Shown: positions 48,729 through 60,993 of the stretch, piece after piece
Layout of the letters: every line of letters begins with the position of its first letter
Position numbering within the stretch: the stretch's first letter is position 1
Source of the DNA: Coprinus comatus
Lineage: Eukaryota; Basidiomycota; Agaricomycetes; Agaricales; Agaricaceae
Assembly (NCBI GenBank): GCA_034638255.1
Contig: JAWPGT010000017.1
Location: forward strand, 496,001 to 560,000
Reading direction: 5' to 3'
Length of the DNA: 64,000 nucleotides
Position numbers and translations under genes: made by a program
The notes under the pieces: generated by a model
Database searches by the model: none
What the model was told of the DNA's origin: nothing
Seen by the model: the letters and a program-made list of their open reading frames with translations, nothing else

Positions 48729-49157
48729 GATCTGTGTTTTCTATTACGATTATGAATAAATGTTGATAATACTTCTTTGTGGTGTGTTGAACTTTAGGGC
48801 GCCCCCGGTGCAGAACAACAACTTTTCTTGTGTTATGACTCCGATGTTTTAATGTCCTTTAATTGTTGTAATGTGGAATATACTATGACATCATAGTGTG
48901 AGAAAATTTGGTCCTTATGTAAAAACGCGAGCTGTGTCTCTTCCATATATACTTACCATACGTGGAGGTGAGCTTACATTTTTTCTTTTGTTTTTTGTGA
49001 TGATATATTTTGTATCATGGAATATATATATGACAGGAGGTTGCTCTTGCATCGCTCCTGATTGACAAGAAAAAAGATTAATCTTCTCTCTGATTTTCTC
49101 AAATCTGGTGCTCTTATGTTAAGACTCAACAAATCACTAACTCATTATCCTTTTTCA
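48729..49157. other. Convergent intergenic region
   Basis: About 430 bp between the stops of the orphan gene and PPM1. AT-rich; nothing recognisable. Confidence 0.35.
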
Positions 49158-50505
49158 TTAGAGTTCTTCCTCTTCTAATGTCTTCTTCTCTCCAAGGCCC
49201 CAGCCTTTCCATAAATTATTGTCTGCCAGATTCGGGATTAATATCCCCCAACTGATGGCATAGTGTGCTAGAACAAGTTCCAATTCTTCGGTCTCATCCA
49301 ACATCTCCAACTGCGCGATCCTATCAAACATTTACTTCAGTTCACATCATCAAACTTGTGTAAATTCGTGATTTACACGTACCTGTACAATTCCTTGGGT
49401 TCAATACAGGATTTTCGGATCTCTTTTAGCGTCAATGCTCGTCCATTGTGGAAACCTGCATTCAAAAACCGAGATACTAATGAATCTAATGTAGTCAGTG
49501 GTTCTGCGCCCGGCAATAACACGTTCCGCGCCTGTACACGGAGGTAAGATTATCCTGTCCGTCTTCCAGTTGGCAAATAGATACTCACGCTCAGATTGTT
49601 TAGCATAACCCTCCCAAATGAATCATTCAATCCAAACATCTCGTATATCATACACCCAAGCGGTGCTGCTTCCTTTTCCTTATTGTCTTCGAAGTAGTCC
49701 ACGAACCACCGAAGTAACCGAGATGACTCGCCAATCCCCATATATGCAAGAACACATTCGAATAGGAGAAGCGTTGGATATTTTGGTGATAGAATGGGTT
49801 CATCGGAGTCTTCTGGTCTTTGGGTTAATGCTTCTTGGAATGTAGTTTTTGGGTCATTCCTTAGATCGGCGGAGAGGAGATGATATTTATTGGAATGTAA
49901 CACTGCTCCTCCTTGCGCTAAGAATGTCCTATTAGTATACCCCATATTTTTTTATGTTTATAAGAGTATTATTGTGTAATGCAACGTACACAGTTTGACA
50001 TCACCTAGAACTGACATGAGATCCTTGCTCTTCTTGATACTCATTGACTTCTTGGACGTAATTTCCGGGAAATCCATCTCGACATAACTTCTGAGTGTGT
50101 CTTTATGTGGTCCAGTCTAACCGGCACAAGAAAAATATAAACCTAATACAATCTTCTGTTTAAAAAGTAAATTCGTACCGCCAAACGCCAAAACCGAGTA
50201 TCACTTCCAGCTCCGAGACTAATAATTTGACATTGTTTCCCATTCCTTTCAGCAAGACTTACCCAATCTTCAACCAAATCATCAATAGCTTTAGTGCGAA
50301 CGTAAGTACCAATATTGATAAGAGGAGGTCGAGGAGGTTGTAGATGTGCTCTTGGAACTAGGTATCGAACGAATGGATCATTAAGATAATTCTTTTGCAC
50401 AGCAGATAATCTAGCCACAGCTGCGTCGTTATCTGTTTGTCGAATAGGTCCATCAGTGTCTGTAGATGATCCCTTTGGTACGAATGTATGTTGTCTGTTG
50501 AACAT
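49158..50505 (-). CDS. PPM1: Leucine carboxyl methyltransferase 1 (PP2A methyltransferase)
   Basis: A multi-exon gene from the ATG at 50505. The N-terminus has DNDAAVARLSAVQKNYLNDPFVRYLVP, then PPLINIGTYVRTKAIDDLV and the SAM-binding motif IISLGAGSDTRFWRL, all diagnostic of LCMT1/Ppm1. Later come YVEMDFPEITSKK, LLSADLRN, PTLLLFECVLAYM and YEMFGLNDSFGRVMLNNL. The protein ends with an acidic LEEEEL tail. It methylates the C-terminal leucine of the PP2A catalytic subunit and so controls which B subunits bind. The gene is tandem, on the same strand, with the flavocytochrome gene whose stop lies about 290 bp upstream of this start. Confidence 0.92.
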
Positions 50506-50794
50506 TGTTTTTTCTTTCTCTTTTGTGAAGTATGTTGTGTCGTAAAGTTGGAGGCGGTTTTATTTGGACTGCAATTGTACAACCGGACTCCGACATACCC
50601 CAAAGAGGTATTACATCATACATGACAGAATGTGGTAAGCAGGTTATATTTGTTACAACATAAATAGGATTCTACAATGTTTTTGAGAAATTACATGCGT
50701 GTAGAGGAAAGCATGAGACAATACTAGGAGATATGTAAGTCTATATAACGACAAATGGTTTGAGAACGATGCTATCAAGTTTTTGAGCTGGTGC

Positions 50795-52972
50795 TTAGAG
50801 TTTGTTCTTGAACTGAGCAGTTTGCAAGGGTTGATCTAAAAAAAAAAAGTCCAACGATCAGGAAACAATATTACGCCATAAAGAAAACGGGGAATGCTCA
50901 CATGTGTTGTAGTACAAGTTATCCTGAGGAGCAAGACCAACACGAGCGCCGAGGCCTCCAGCATCAACCATATCAGGTGTCAATTCACCGAGATTACGGG
51001 CACCAATCAAGCGCATGTTCATTTGGAACTCATCCTGCATTTCCGGTTGAGTAAACTCGCATTATAATTGGACAACTATTGATCACTCACATGGAGAATT
51101 TGGATAGCCTTCTCAACACCATCCTGGCCATAGGCACAGAAGGAGTAGAGGAAACCGCGACCAATACCAACAGCGGTAGCACCGAGAGCCAAAGCTTTGA
51201 GAACATCACTTGCGCGACGAACACCGCCATCAACGAAGACGGAAAAGTTGGGGTTGGGCCATGGGCCGCGAGTCTTGAGAGCCGCGATGATATCGGGAAG
51301 ATTCTCAAGACCTGAGCGACTAGTATCGAGTTGCCTACCACCATGGTTACTCAAGACGATGCCTTGGACACCAGCATCATAGGCGAGCAGTGCATCTTCT
51401 GGTGTTGCAACACCCTTGAGAATTATAGCCACTGAATCACGAACAATTGATTAGCTCCATCGTGGTGCGTGGTTACAGAAACTAGCTCACTGTTGGTGAT
51501 GCTTCGGAACCAAGGGATGTCTTTCCACGAGAGACTAGGATCAATGAAGGACTAAGGAAGTATAATGGCTGTTAGAGATTGTATTGCTAAGGAAATTATC
51601 TTGGACTTACGCTGATAGCTCGTGAAACACCTTGATCTTTTTTGACGTCTGTTTGTCCATCTTGCACCTTGGCAGTACCGTTATCATCGACAGACTTCAT
51701 ACGCATATCCTTCTCACGGCGGCCAAGTTGGGGTGCATCAACGGTGATAAAGAGAGCCTTGATTCCACGCTTCTCAGCATGTTCGACGTATCTCTTGGTA
51801 ATTGACCGATCACGGTTAACGTAGCTGTAAATTAAAACCTTGATTAGGAATACTTCATAAAGTTTGTTAAGAAACACTTACAGTTGGAGCCAAAGAGGTT
51901 GGTTGGGCTGGGCGGCGTCAACAATCTCGTCGAAGCTACAAGAAGCGAGTGTTGGAATCTACCATGCATGTTATACATGAACCGAAATCGGGACCAAGGC
52001 GTATATACGCACCATCTGAATAACACCATGCTTACAGCTGCTCGGGTAACATTCAGCTCTCCATCAGGATGTCCAAGTTTTCCGAGTGCGGTAGCGGACT
52101 AGTAAAGCCGATTGTTATTGTTAGCACTAACATCGAAGATGCTATGGGCTCAGTTCTCTTACGATGTAGACTGGCATGGAAGTTTTTGAGCCAAGGATTG
52201 TTGTAGACCAATCAATGTTGGAAACATCCCTTAGGATACGAGGACGGAACCATACTCTGGGACCGGCGTAAGTAAGCCTATTTCAGATATATTTCAGATT
52301 ATAAAGTCAACCAAGTCACCTCTGGAAAGCTGATCTGTTTTCGCGGATAGTGATTTCGTCATCACCTCCTGAGGAATAATAAGCCCAAGCCTTGGCAGGA
52401 AGCACAGCTTTGGCAATGGCTTCGAAGTCGTGAAGGTTGAGGATTTCATCCAAAGGAGGACGAGCATCCATCATTGCTTGGCGTCTCTTATCCTCCTCGG
52501 TGACTTCTTTCACAGCCTTAATGACTGTATTCGGGTCCACGGCCCCAATGCTAAGAAACTTGAATGAACTCTAAAGAATTGTACGAGATAACATTTACTT
52601 ACTGTTTCTCAATGGGCAGATTGGTAGTGATGGCATCAGGTGGGTGGATGGGTTCGTATGCCTCGCTAAAAACACAATCAGTAAAAAGAAATATGTATAT
52701 GTTATTGTAGACTTACGTCGCATCTGCACCAGCATACTTGAGAATGATCTTGCTTCCTCCTGGATGCTCTGAACCAAAAGATCAACAATTATATTTCCCT
52801 TAGTATGCACATAACATACCTTCGAGGAATTCAGTGACATCATAGACCTTGCCTGAAAGCCAGTCAATTTCCAGATGCTATTCAGTTATATTAAGAACCT
52901 ACTGTGGACGATGATCCAGCAGCTATCTCTGTTGGCGTGTTCGGCGACGGCAGAAGCTGGGATGAGAGACAT
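50795..52972 (-). CDS. Flavocytochrome b2-type 2-hydroxyacid dehydrogenase, copy A
   Basis: A multi-exon gene starting at the ATG at 52972 ([19 protein letters not shown]). An N-terminal cytochrome b5 domain has [14 protein letters not shown] and YEPIHPPDA, carrying the two heme histidines. The FMN barrel has [50 protein letters not shown], the catalytic SNHGGRQLD (His, Arg) and [18 protein letters not shown]. This matches yeast lactate dehydrogenase Cyb2 and the glyoxylate dehydrogenase described from a brown-rot fungus. There is no mitochondrial presequence, and the C-terminus is NKL, a weak peroxisome-type signal. Near 52030-52036 the frame breaks unless a 77-nt intron removes the KHGVIQM block. 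It may be intact by that splice or damaged. Confidence 0.85.
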
Positions 52973-54101
52973 ATTTAGAGGGGTTTGGAGAGTTACACGT
53001 TGGAAATCGTAGGGCTTTTCAAGAGTTTTAAGCGGAAACCTGGGATGCCGGATGTGTATGTTTTTTGGCCAAGCGACGGGGAGCAGACGCGTATCCTCTC
53101 GTACGCCCGCAGATACTTGAGAAAAATCCAAAGGTTCAATTGATATTCGGCGTTAGAGAGGTGTGGTGGACTTATATCCAAATCCTAGCATAGTTGTGTA
53201 GAACAGCTAAAGGCGACAAACCAATATTCACGTAGTCTATAACCTACATTTCATACAACTTTAGTTTTCAGCGCAGTTTTCCTGTCCGTTTCTGAGAGCT
53301 AGGGGGGGTTTCCGGTCCATTAGTGACAAGTAGGTAATTTCTAGTATGGCTTCCACTAGTTTTACGCTGTTGAGTGCGCCTCGGAATTGCCGGGCAATCG
53401 CTGGGTAATTGTAACCATTGCAAGTTGTCTCCTCTCTATCGCCGAGTTTTCACATCAAACCCCATTCTTGGATTTACGCCGAAAGCCAGGATGTTGAGAA
53501 GATGATCTAGTGGACATGTAGACACTGTTCGGAGGGTTACTGTCATTTTACAGTACGGTATTCCGAGCGGTCCGAAGGGATGGGTGTATTTGATGAGGTG
53601 TGAGTATACCCACGTGAGCCGTGTCAGGTTGATCAATTGGAATATATACCTCCACCCTGCCTTTACCATCCCTCCATTATCCCTGCCAAATCCCTGCTCA
53701 GTTCACTGATACATAACGTCTTGTTGCTGTTTCTCGACACGTGTTTCGCGCGCTAGCAAATAAAACACCAGAGAAGATAAAGCTAAACCAACATTCTTGG
53801 CCTTCATGAAAATGAGCGTGGTGAACTTTATTGATTCTTGGCCTCAACAGAGATACTTGGTAGTGTAGCCTTTCTTGGATTAGTATTTTGTGGTAAGTAA
53901 AATGTCCATCTTGGCATTGGCAATCTCGCAAAATCTTAGATCTCCGTGTTTGCTTGGCACCCTGAGCGGTATATTCTCCAATGAACTGACCATTGAACAC
54001 CACTCAACATTAGCCTGAGAACTACGTTCTGGCGTACTATATAGTCTGGCTGTATTTTCGTTCCGTGCTCCTAGCGCGAATTACCCACCCCCTGGTTCCT
54101 C
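52973..54101. promoter_or_regulatory. Divergent intergenic region between flavocytochrome A and lyase A
   Basis: About 1.13 kb separates the two outward-facing starts. No gene was recognised here. As the only shared upstream region of the cluster, it is the likeliest place for common regulation, but no binding site was identified. Confidence 0.4.
54038..54044 (+). promoter_or_regulatory. TATA-box-like element upstream of lyase A
   Basis: TATATAG lies about 58-64 nt before the ATG at 54102, with a CT-rich leader between. Confidence 0.45.
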
Positions 54102-55732
54102 ATGTCGTCAACAACTACTTCCAGTCTGTCACCTGTTAACTTTTTCAGCTTGCTGTACACCACCATCCTTCACCCAGCTTTTGTCAAAACATTCCTTAGG
54201 TTATTCCACCTCATCAAACCTGCTGTTGGATACTTTATCTCTCCTCGAGAAAAACAAACTACATATGAACGCGAATCTTCCCCCGAACTCTCTGACTCTC
54301 GATCCTATGATTCTTCTGATGAAGAGCATGAAGTGTATTGTAACCCGCGATTGGATCCCAAAAACTACTTAGATGGGCCTTTGTCTCATAACCCGTCAAC
54401 TCGCTTACGGCAAATGCTAGCAAGACCAGGCATTGTGGTAGGTGTAAATGAATGAGAAATTATGGGTAATATGCTGACATCCCCAATACAGGTAGCTCCA
54501 GGTGTTTGTGATGGTATCAGTGTTCGATGCGCTTTGGAGGCTGGTTTTGACTGCTTGTACCAAAGGTATTTTAATTTTCTTGCGGTTTTGGAATGTCTTT
54601 ATTGAGATATATTTTTTACAGCGGTGCTGCTACGACTGCTTCAAGGCTTGGTCAGCCTGATCTTGCCATTGCGACTCTGAACGATTTCGTTAAGGTGATA
54701 ACATCAATATCAATACCCACTAGATACCACGTACTCACGACAATCGTTAGGCTGCCCAGATTCATTGTGAAATTAACCCTACAATTCCTGTTATTGCTGA
54801 TGCCGATACTGGGTATGTGCATGATGTATTTGTGATTGTTGTTTACTTACTGGCGATATTTTAGTTTTGGTGGTCCGATTAATGTCGCGCGCACAGTCTG
54901 GCGGTACGCCAAAGCAGGTGTAGCAGCAATGCACATTGAAGACCAAATCCAAACTAAACGATGTGGCCACCTCATGGGAAAACAAGTTGTCTCGCGAGAA
55001 GAATTTTTGACACGAATTCGTGCCGCGGTAATCGCTCGTGATTCTATTCCTGGAGACTCCGATTTCGTTAGTTTTTTTTTTTTTGACAAATGCTTCTAAG
55101 CTTGTTTTTTTCTGACGACGGATGTCAGGTTATTATCGCTCGAACCGATTCGGCCCAAGTATTGGGTATGGACGAAGCCATTACTCGTCTCAAGCTTGCG
55201 TCCGATGCTGGTGCCGATGCTTGCTTCATTGAAGGAGTTCGCACCAAAGAACTTCTCAAGAAGACCGTTAAAGCACTAGAACCGAAACCTGTAATGCTAG
55301 CGTCCGTTCCATCATTTTGGAGATATTGACATGTTTTTTAGGTTCTTGTAAACGTCATTTCTGGAGGATTGACACCGTCATTCACCACTAAGCAGGCAGA
55401 AGCTATGGGCGCAAAGATCATCAGTGCGATCTATTTTTAGATTACGTTACTGTTGGGGTGGCTAACCGACTCTCATTTCAGTTTTTTCTTTAGTATCTTC
55501 AGTTGCAATGGTTCATGCTTGCCGTGAGGCTATGCGAATGTTGAAGAAGACTGGTACCGACTTCTCTACTGCTAAGGGCATGGATCCTAAACAATTCTTC
55601 GAAGTGATGGGTATGTACTAATTTAACTGGCGCAACCGAATAAGAATTTTTCTAATATTCTTGATTGCAGGGTTGAATGAGATTGTGGAATTTGATGCCA
55701 AAGCTGGAGCCTCCTCATTCAAACAAATTTAA
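54102..55732 (+). CDS. PEP mutase/isocitrate lyase superfamily protein (oxaloacetate hydrolase-like), copy A
   Basis: A multi-exon gene with first exon 54102-54437. The superfamily barrel begins [21 protein letters not shown] and has [17 protein letters not shown], the metal-binding [25 protein letters not shown] with the catalytic cysteine, [28 protein letters not shown] and [14 protein letters not shown]. These fit the fungal oxaloacetate hydrolase and 2,3-dimethylmalate lyase branch better than glyoxylate-cycle isocitrate lyase. The product may cleave oxaloacetate to oxalate and acetate, but substrate is inferred. The N-terminal extension is longer than in copy B and contains a hydrophobic stretch (VNFFSLLYTTILHP). 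The C-terminus (SSFKQI) is not a peroxisomal signal. Confidence 0.85.
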
Positions 55733-56768
55733 TCTCCATAAATCCTCGACTCCCTTCTAGAATGATATGTTCCCTGTTCTCGATTTCCCTTTTGCCACTT
55801 GGCATCTTAGATGTACTACTGAAGTTTTTGGGCTTGGTTAGCCATTGTACTTGTAATAATACACATAGGTCCTTCTTTTGTTATGATATGCGTCAACACA
55901 ATTATATTCCGCAAAACAGTTTGATTTCTTTTATGGGTCAGAGATTGTCTAGCCTTGTTCTTGACGTTCATTAGACGTTTATCCACCCTTGATTCTTTTG
56001 ATCCACTCGCTTAGCATACAACGCATCAACTTGTTCGGATTCAATTTTCTGGAAAACTAAAAAGTTCATCTGAAGTCAACTATATAATATTAAATGGATG
56101 ACTGGTTTCCATCTTCACCTGCTCACTTTATAGCAGTAAAGTTTTTTTTGTGATGTAGGTTAGCAATGTTGAAATGAGTGGTGAGCCTTCGCATAGTGTT
56201 GTACCCGACAAGAGGCTTAAAGTACTGTTGTATAGCACGGGTAGAGATCTCTTCAATTGTCCCGCACTAAAACCGGGCTAGTTTTGGTATAATTAGACTC
56301 GGACTACGTCTAATTTCCCATCTTTATTTCCGACCTTCTTTATCCAAAATTCGGACTATAGGATTCTTAGAATAGCACAGCGGACGCAGTGAAGCTCTGT
56401 CATCCGATATTTCTTAAGTTAACACCTATTACCGCCTCTTCATCGGCTCTTCAGAATCCGTCACTGGGCAAATGTTTAAACGCATATATACATGTTACAT
56501 GCTTTAGTGCGGGCCTCACACAGCCTTCGTTCAGGTCTTGACTTTACTTGGCATGGGTCGCCAAGGCCCATGATGCAGAAGTGTGTCCTTTAATGACAGG
56601 TTGTATGCTGGTGCTGTATTATGTACGAGCAATCCAAGAAAATTGACATATTAGTTATGGTTATAAGTAATGAGACTAAACTTGAATGCTCAAACACGCT
56701 TTTGCTTCTCCGTCTCTCTTCGGCTCTTTCTAATCATTGCTGCGTATTATAAGGAACAACTGTAAAAC
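55733..56768. other. Intergenic region between tandem lyase copies
   Basis: About 1 kb between copy A and copy B on the same strand. AT-rich; no gene recognised. It must hold the copy B promoter. Confidence 0.4.
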
Positions 56769-58275
56769 ATGCCGGCGCCTGATTACTTTTCTCGTCATCA
56801 ACCTGCTCCTGCCATTGCGGTACCCATCGCCAATGTTTCGAGTCCAAATGAACCATACTACAACCCAAGATTAAACCCGAAGAACTATACCGAAGGGCCA
56901 TTGTCCGATAACCCAGCTACCCGCCTTCGTCAGATGCTGGCTCGTCCTGGAATCGTTGTATGTCTGGGTATCTGGTTATACATCAAAAGACATGTAGTGA
57001 TTTGTTTCAGGTCGCTCCCGGCATTTGTGATGGTATTAGTGCACGGTGTGCTTTGGAAGCTGGCTTTGAATGTCTCTACCAGAGGTTTGCTTGAACCCTT
57101 GTTACGTAGTAGCATGGACTTACGTTGTGTGCCTTCTTATGCAGCGGCGCTGCCACTACTGCCTCTCGAATGGGACAGCCAGATCTTGCCATTGCAACAT
57201 TAAATGATTTTGTTGAGGTAGGCACGCACATACTAAATATGCCACGCTTCATTCAATATCACACTGATTAAAATGAATAAGGCCGGTTCTATGGTTTCCA
57301 GTTTGGATCCTCGGGTTCCTATAATCGCTGATGCAGATACTGGGTAAATGCCGAATTACTATGTCATTTTCGTACATCGATTCTGATTGTTCACTCAAAA
57401 TATATTAGCTTTGGTGGCCCTGCTAATGTTGCACGAACTGTAAAGCAATATGCTCGTGCTGGCCTTGCTGCACTTCATATTGAAGACCAAGTACAAACCA
57501 AGCGATGTGGTCATTTAATGGGTAAACAGGTCGTCTCCCGAGAGGAATTTGTGACCCGCATCCGCGCTGCTGTCCTCGCCAGGGATTCTATTCCTGGAGG
57601 GTCTGATTTCGTGCGTGTAATGTTACATATCCGATGGGAATGTCTAATTAATAAGATATAGGTTATTATTGGTCGAACGGACTCTGCTCAAGTATTGGGC
57701 ATGGACGAGGCCCTTACTCGACTGAGACTGGCTGCAGATGCTGGAGCTGATGTTTGTTTCATTGAGGGTGTCAAGTCAAAGGATCTCTTGGAGTCCACCG
57801 TTAAAGCCCTAGCACCAAAGCCTGTAAGTTTCTGCACATTGGTGGAAAACTCTCATACATTGATAAGTGCATCTCGTCAGGTCCTCGTCAACGTCATCTC
57901 TGGTGGATTGACGCCCTCATTTACGTCTTGGGAAGCTGAACAAATGGGAGCCAAGGTCATTAGTACGTCCCAATATATCTGAACATCAATCATGTTTCAG
58001 CTTACTTGTCATCATGGTTAGTCTTCTCCTTGGTTTCGTGTGTTGCAATGCTTCACGGTGTGCGAGCCGCCATGAAGTCTCTTAAGGAGACAGGTACAGA
58101 TTTTGCTAGTGCAAAGGGTATGGATCCAAAAGAATTCTTCGAGGTTATGGGTAAGTCAACTGGAGGAAATTATTTTGTGTCCAAATCGTTCTGAAGTAGA
58201 ACAATTATTATAGGTCTCAACGATGTTGTTGCCCTTGACGCTAAGGCTGGTGGATCTGCCTTCAGGGATGTTTGA
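56769..58275 (+). CDS. PEP mutase/isocitrate lyase superfamily protein (oxaloacetate hydrolase-like), copy B
   Basis: A paralog of copy A with the same exon pattern. It begins [14 protein letters not shown], with a shorter N-terminus, then [17 protein letters not shown] and [13 protein letters not shown] as in copy A. Barrel motifs are [72 protein letters not shown] and [14 protein letters not shown]. One clear difference is IIGRTDS here against IIARTDS in copy A. The C-terminus is AFRDV, without a peroxisomal signal. Its stop lies 272 bp before the start of flavocytochrome B on the same strand. Metal, cysteine and substrate-loop residues are present, so it should be active. Confidence 0.86.
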
Positions 58276-58547
58276 TAGGGTATATGTTGTGAAATTTAGA
58301 GGGTTTTCTGTTGTACTGCTTATTCAATATGTTCGTATGTTGTTATCATTGTCGACGAAGCTGGCTTATCGTATTTACGGCATATCAAATTCATATATTC
58401 TTTTATTACGTTGACGTCACATCGGACCGGTTTTACCGGGCAAAACCAACATTTCCCCACACGTATATTTTGATTTTCTAACTCCTAACAATCCGCTTCA
58501 ATACCATTTGATAACGACTTAACGAAGGACTTCGACTTATAACCACC

Positions 58548-60993
58548 ATGGCTACGACAGGAAAAACGTTAACTGGCCAGGAGGTAGCAAAACACAACTC
58601 TCGCGAGAGCTGTTGGATTATCGTACATGGTAACACGTTCCCTACGTTTTCAACAGACATGGCTAAGCAAAGGGCATTGTAGGCAAGGTTTATGATGTTA
58701 CAGAATTTCTTGATGGTACTTGGCCTTTTTTCATCGTTTAGTTACAAAAATAGCTCACAAACGACTATAGAGCATCCCGGTTAGTATGGTGCCAGCTTAT
58801 CATCAATTTTTTTTTGTTTCAACAATACTAGGTGGGAGTAAGATTATCCTCAAATATGCTGGAAAGGATGCAACGTATGGTGCCCAGTACAATAACATGT
58901 CTAGCGTTGATTTTCTTTACAGACAGGAGTATGACCCTATTCACCCACCTGACGCTATCACGACCAATCTTCCCCCTGAAAAGCAGTGAGTACGAAGTAA
59001 CGAAGCGTCATGGAATGACTTTTGATTATATCACAGCTTGGGCCCTGTTGATTTAACAACGGTTGAGAAAGTGGAAGTCAAAGTAACAGATGAAGAAAGA
59101 GCTCGTCAACTACGTGTAGCGGCGCGGCCCTCTATGGACGAGATTCTCAACTTACATGACTTTGAGGTGTGTAACATATTACATTTCATTGCAATAAGTC
59201 GGCTGAATGAACTGAAATATAGGCAATTGCAAGACAAGTAATGCCGGAGAAAGCATGGGCTTATTACTCATCTGCTGCAGACGACGAAATCACAGTCAGA
59301 GAGAATCATGCCGCTTACCACAGGTCGGTGGTTCACTAATAGACGCATATCAAAACACGTATGACCAAAACTATCATTTCTTAGGATCTGGTTTCGTCCT
59401 CGTATTCTGAGGAATGTTAGACAAGTTGATTGGTCAACGAAGATACTAGGACATAAAACAAGCATGCCTGTCTATATTGTGAGTAGGGTTTCTACTGAAT
59501 TATTCAACTTTTTAATCTATTATTTTCTCGTATAGACAGCAACAGCTTTGGGGAAATTGGGCCATCCCGACGGCGAGCTAAATCTTACCCGAGCTGCAGC
59601 AAAACACGGAGTCATTCAAATGGCGAGTACCTATTATCTAGGAGATAGAAGCGGATGCTGACTATTTTGTCATCAAGATACCCACACTCGCTTCTTGCTC
59701 GTTTGATGAAATAGTTGATGCAGCAAAACCAGGACAAGTTCAATTGTTACAATTGTGAGTGTTTAACTTGAGTGTGTATACTCAAGTATAACTTATTCAA
59801 ACAAACGACCAGATATGTCAACAAAGATAGAGAAATTACCAAGCGAATTGTACAGCATGCTGAACAACGAGGTATCAAAGGTTTATTCATTACCGTCGAT
59901 GCACCTCAGCTTGGCAGACGTGAAAAGGTGTGTAACTACAATTTCTATGGTGTTGCTTGTTCCAAGTATTATGATTGGTTAGGACATGCGCATGAAATTT
60001 GAAGCTGAAGATCCCTCAGAGGTTTCCAAAGCTGGTTCTGAAGATGTTGACCGGAGTCAAGGAGCCGCGCGGGCCATCAGTGTAAGTTACTCGTCGATAT
60101 ATAGAGAAGTTTCCGCTAATAGCAAGGTTAGTCGTTCATTGATCCTGGTCTAGAATGGTCAGATATGGTTTGGTTCAAGTCTATTACCAAAAGTCAGTTG
60201 CTTGTTTTTGATTTCTGATATGCGTGTACGAGCCTTACGTATGTACGGCACACAGTGCCTTTGATTCTCAAGGGAGTACAATGTTGGGAGGTATATGCAC
60301 CCTATCTTATGCACTTTAATTACTGACAGGCTACTTAAGGATGCATTGCTTGCATATGACGCAGGACTTGCTGGAGTCGTTCTTTCTAATCATGGAGGAC
60401 GTCAACTTGACTTTGCTCGGTCCGGTATTGAGATTCTCGTTGAGGTAGTGGCCAAGTTGGGAGAGAAACGAGGCCTCAAATTCCCCAATGAAAAATTCCA
60501 ACTATTCGTTGATGGTGGTGTGAGGCGCGCCACAGACGTTCTCAAAGCGGTTGCTCTTGGTGCTACTGCAGGTACGAGGCACCTTTGCTTTCTCCCTAGG
60601 AACCGGCTTGACCATAACATCCTTTAGTTGGCATCGGAAGGCCTTTCCTATATGCATTTTCTTCATATGGAACAGAGGGAGTAGACAAAGCCCTCCAGAT
60701 TTTGCATGTAAGACCCTTTTTTAGTATGTTTCCTAAACCTTAAAACGGATTCTCTTCAGGACGAATTTGAGATGAATCTTCGACTCCTTGGCGCACCTAC
60801 TCTCAAAGATGTTGTACCCGAGATGGTGGATGCCTCTCAAGTTTCTTCTCACATCGCAGCTGTTCCAGGGGATAGATTGTTTGAAAGCAATTGTGAGAAG
60901 TTAGTCTTTGTACACTGATTTGAAAGCTAACATATTTTTGTAGATGAAAGCATGCAACATGCACGTCTACGCGAAGTCAAGAGCAAGCTATAA
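58548..60993 (+). CDS. Flavocytochrome b2-type 2-hydroxyacid dehydrogenase, copy B, with SKL tail
   Basis: A paralog of copy A on the other strand. The start is the ATG at 58548 (MATTGKTLTGQEVAKHNSRESCW). The cytochrome b5 domain has [31 protein letters not shown] and YDPIHPPDA. The FMN domain has [68 protein letters not shown] and DGGVRRATDVLKAVALGA. The C-terminus is KSKL, a canonical peroxisome signal. The intron after KHGVIQM (59623-59677) has a GC donor, while copy A has GT at the same place. The reading frame is continuous across all exons. Lactate, glycolate or glyoxylate could be the substrate. Confidence 0.88.

Noticed and set aside
52973..53131. N-terminal extension of flavocytochrome A acting as a mitochondrial presequence
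   Set aside because: The upstream frame is open but contains no ATG; the only methionine is at 52972, directly before the cytochrome b5 domain.
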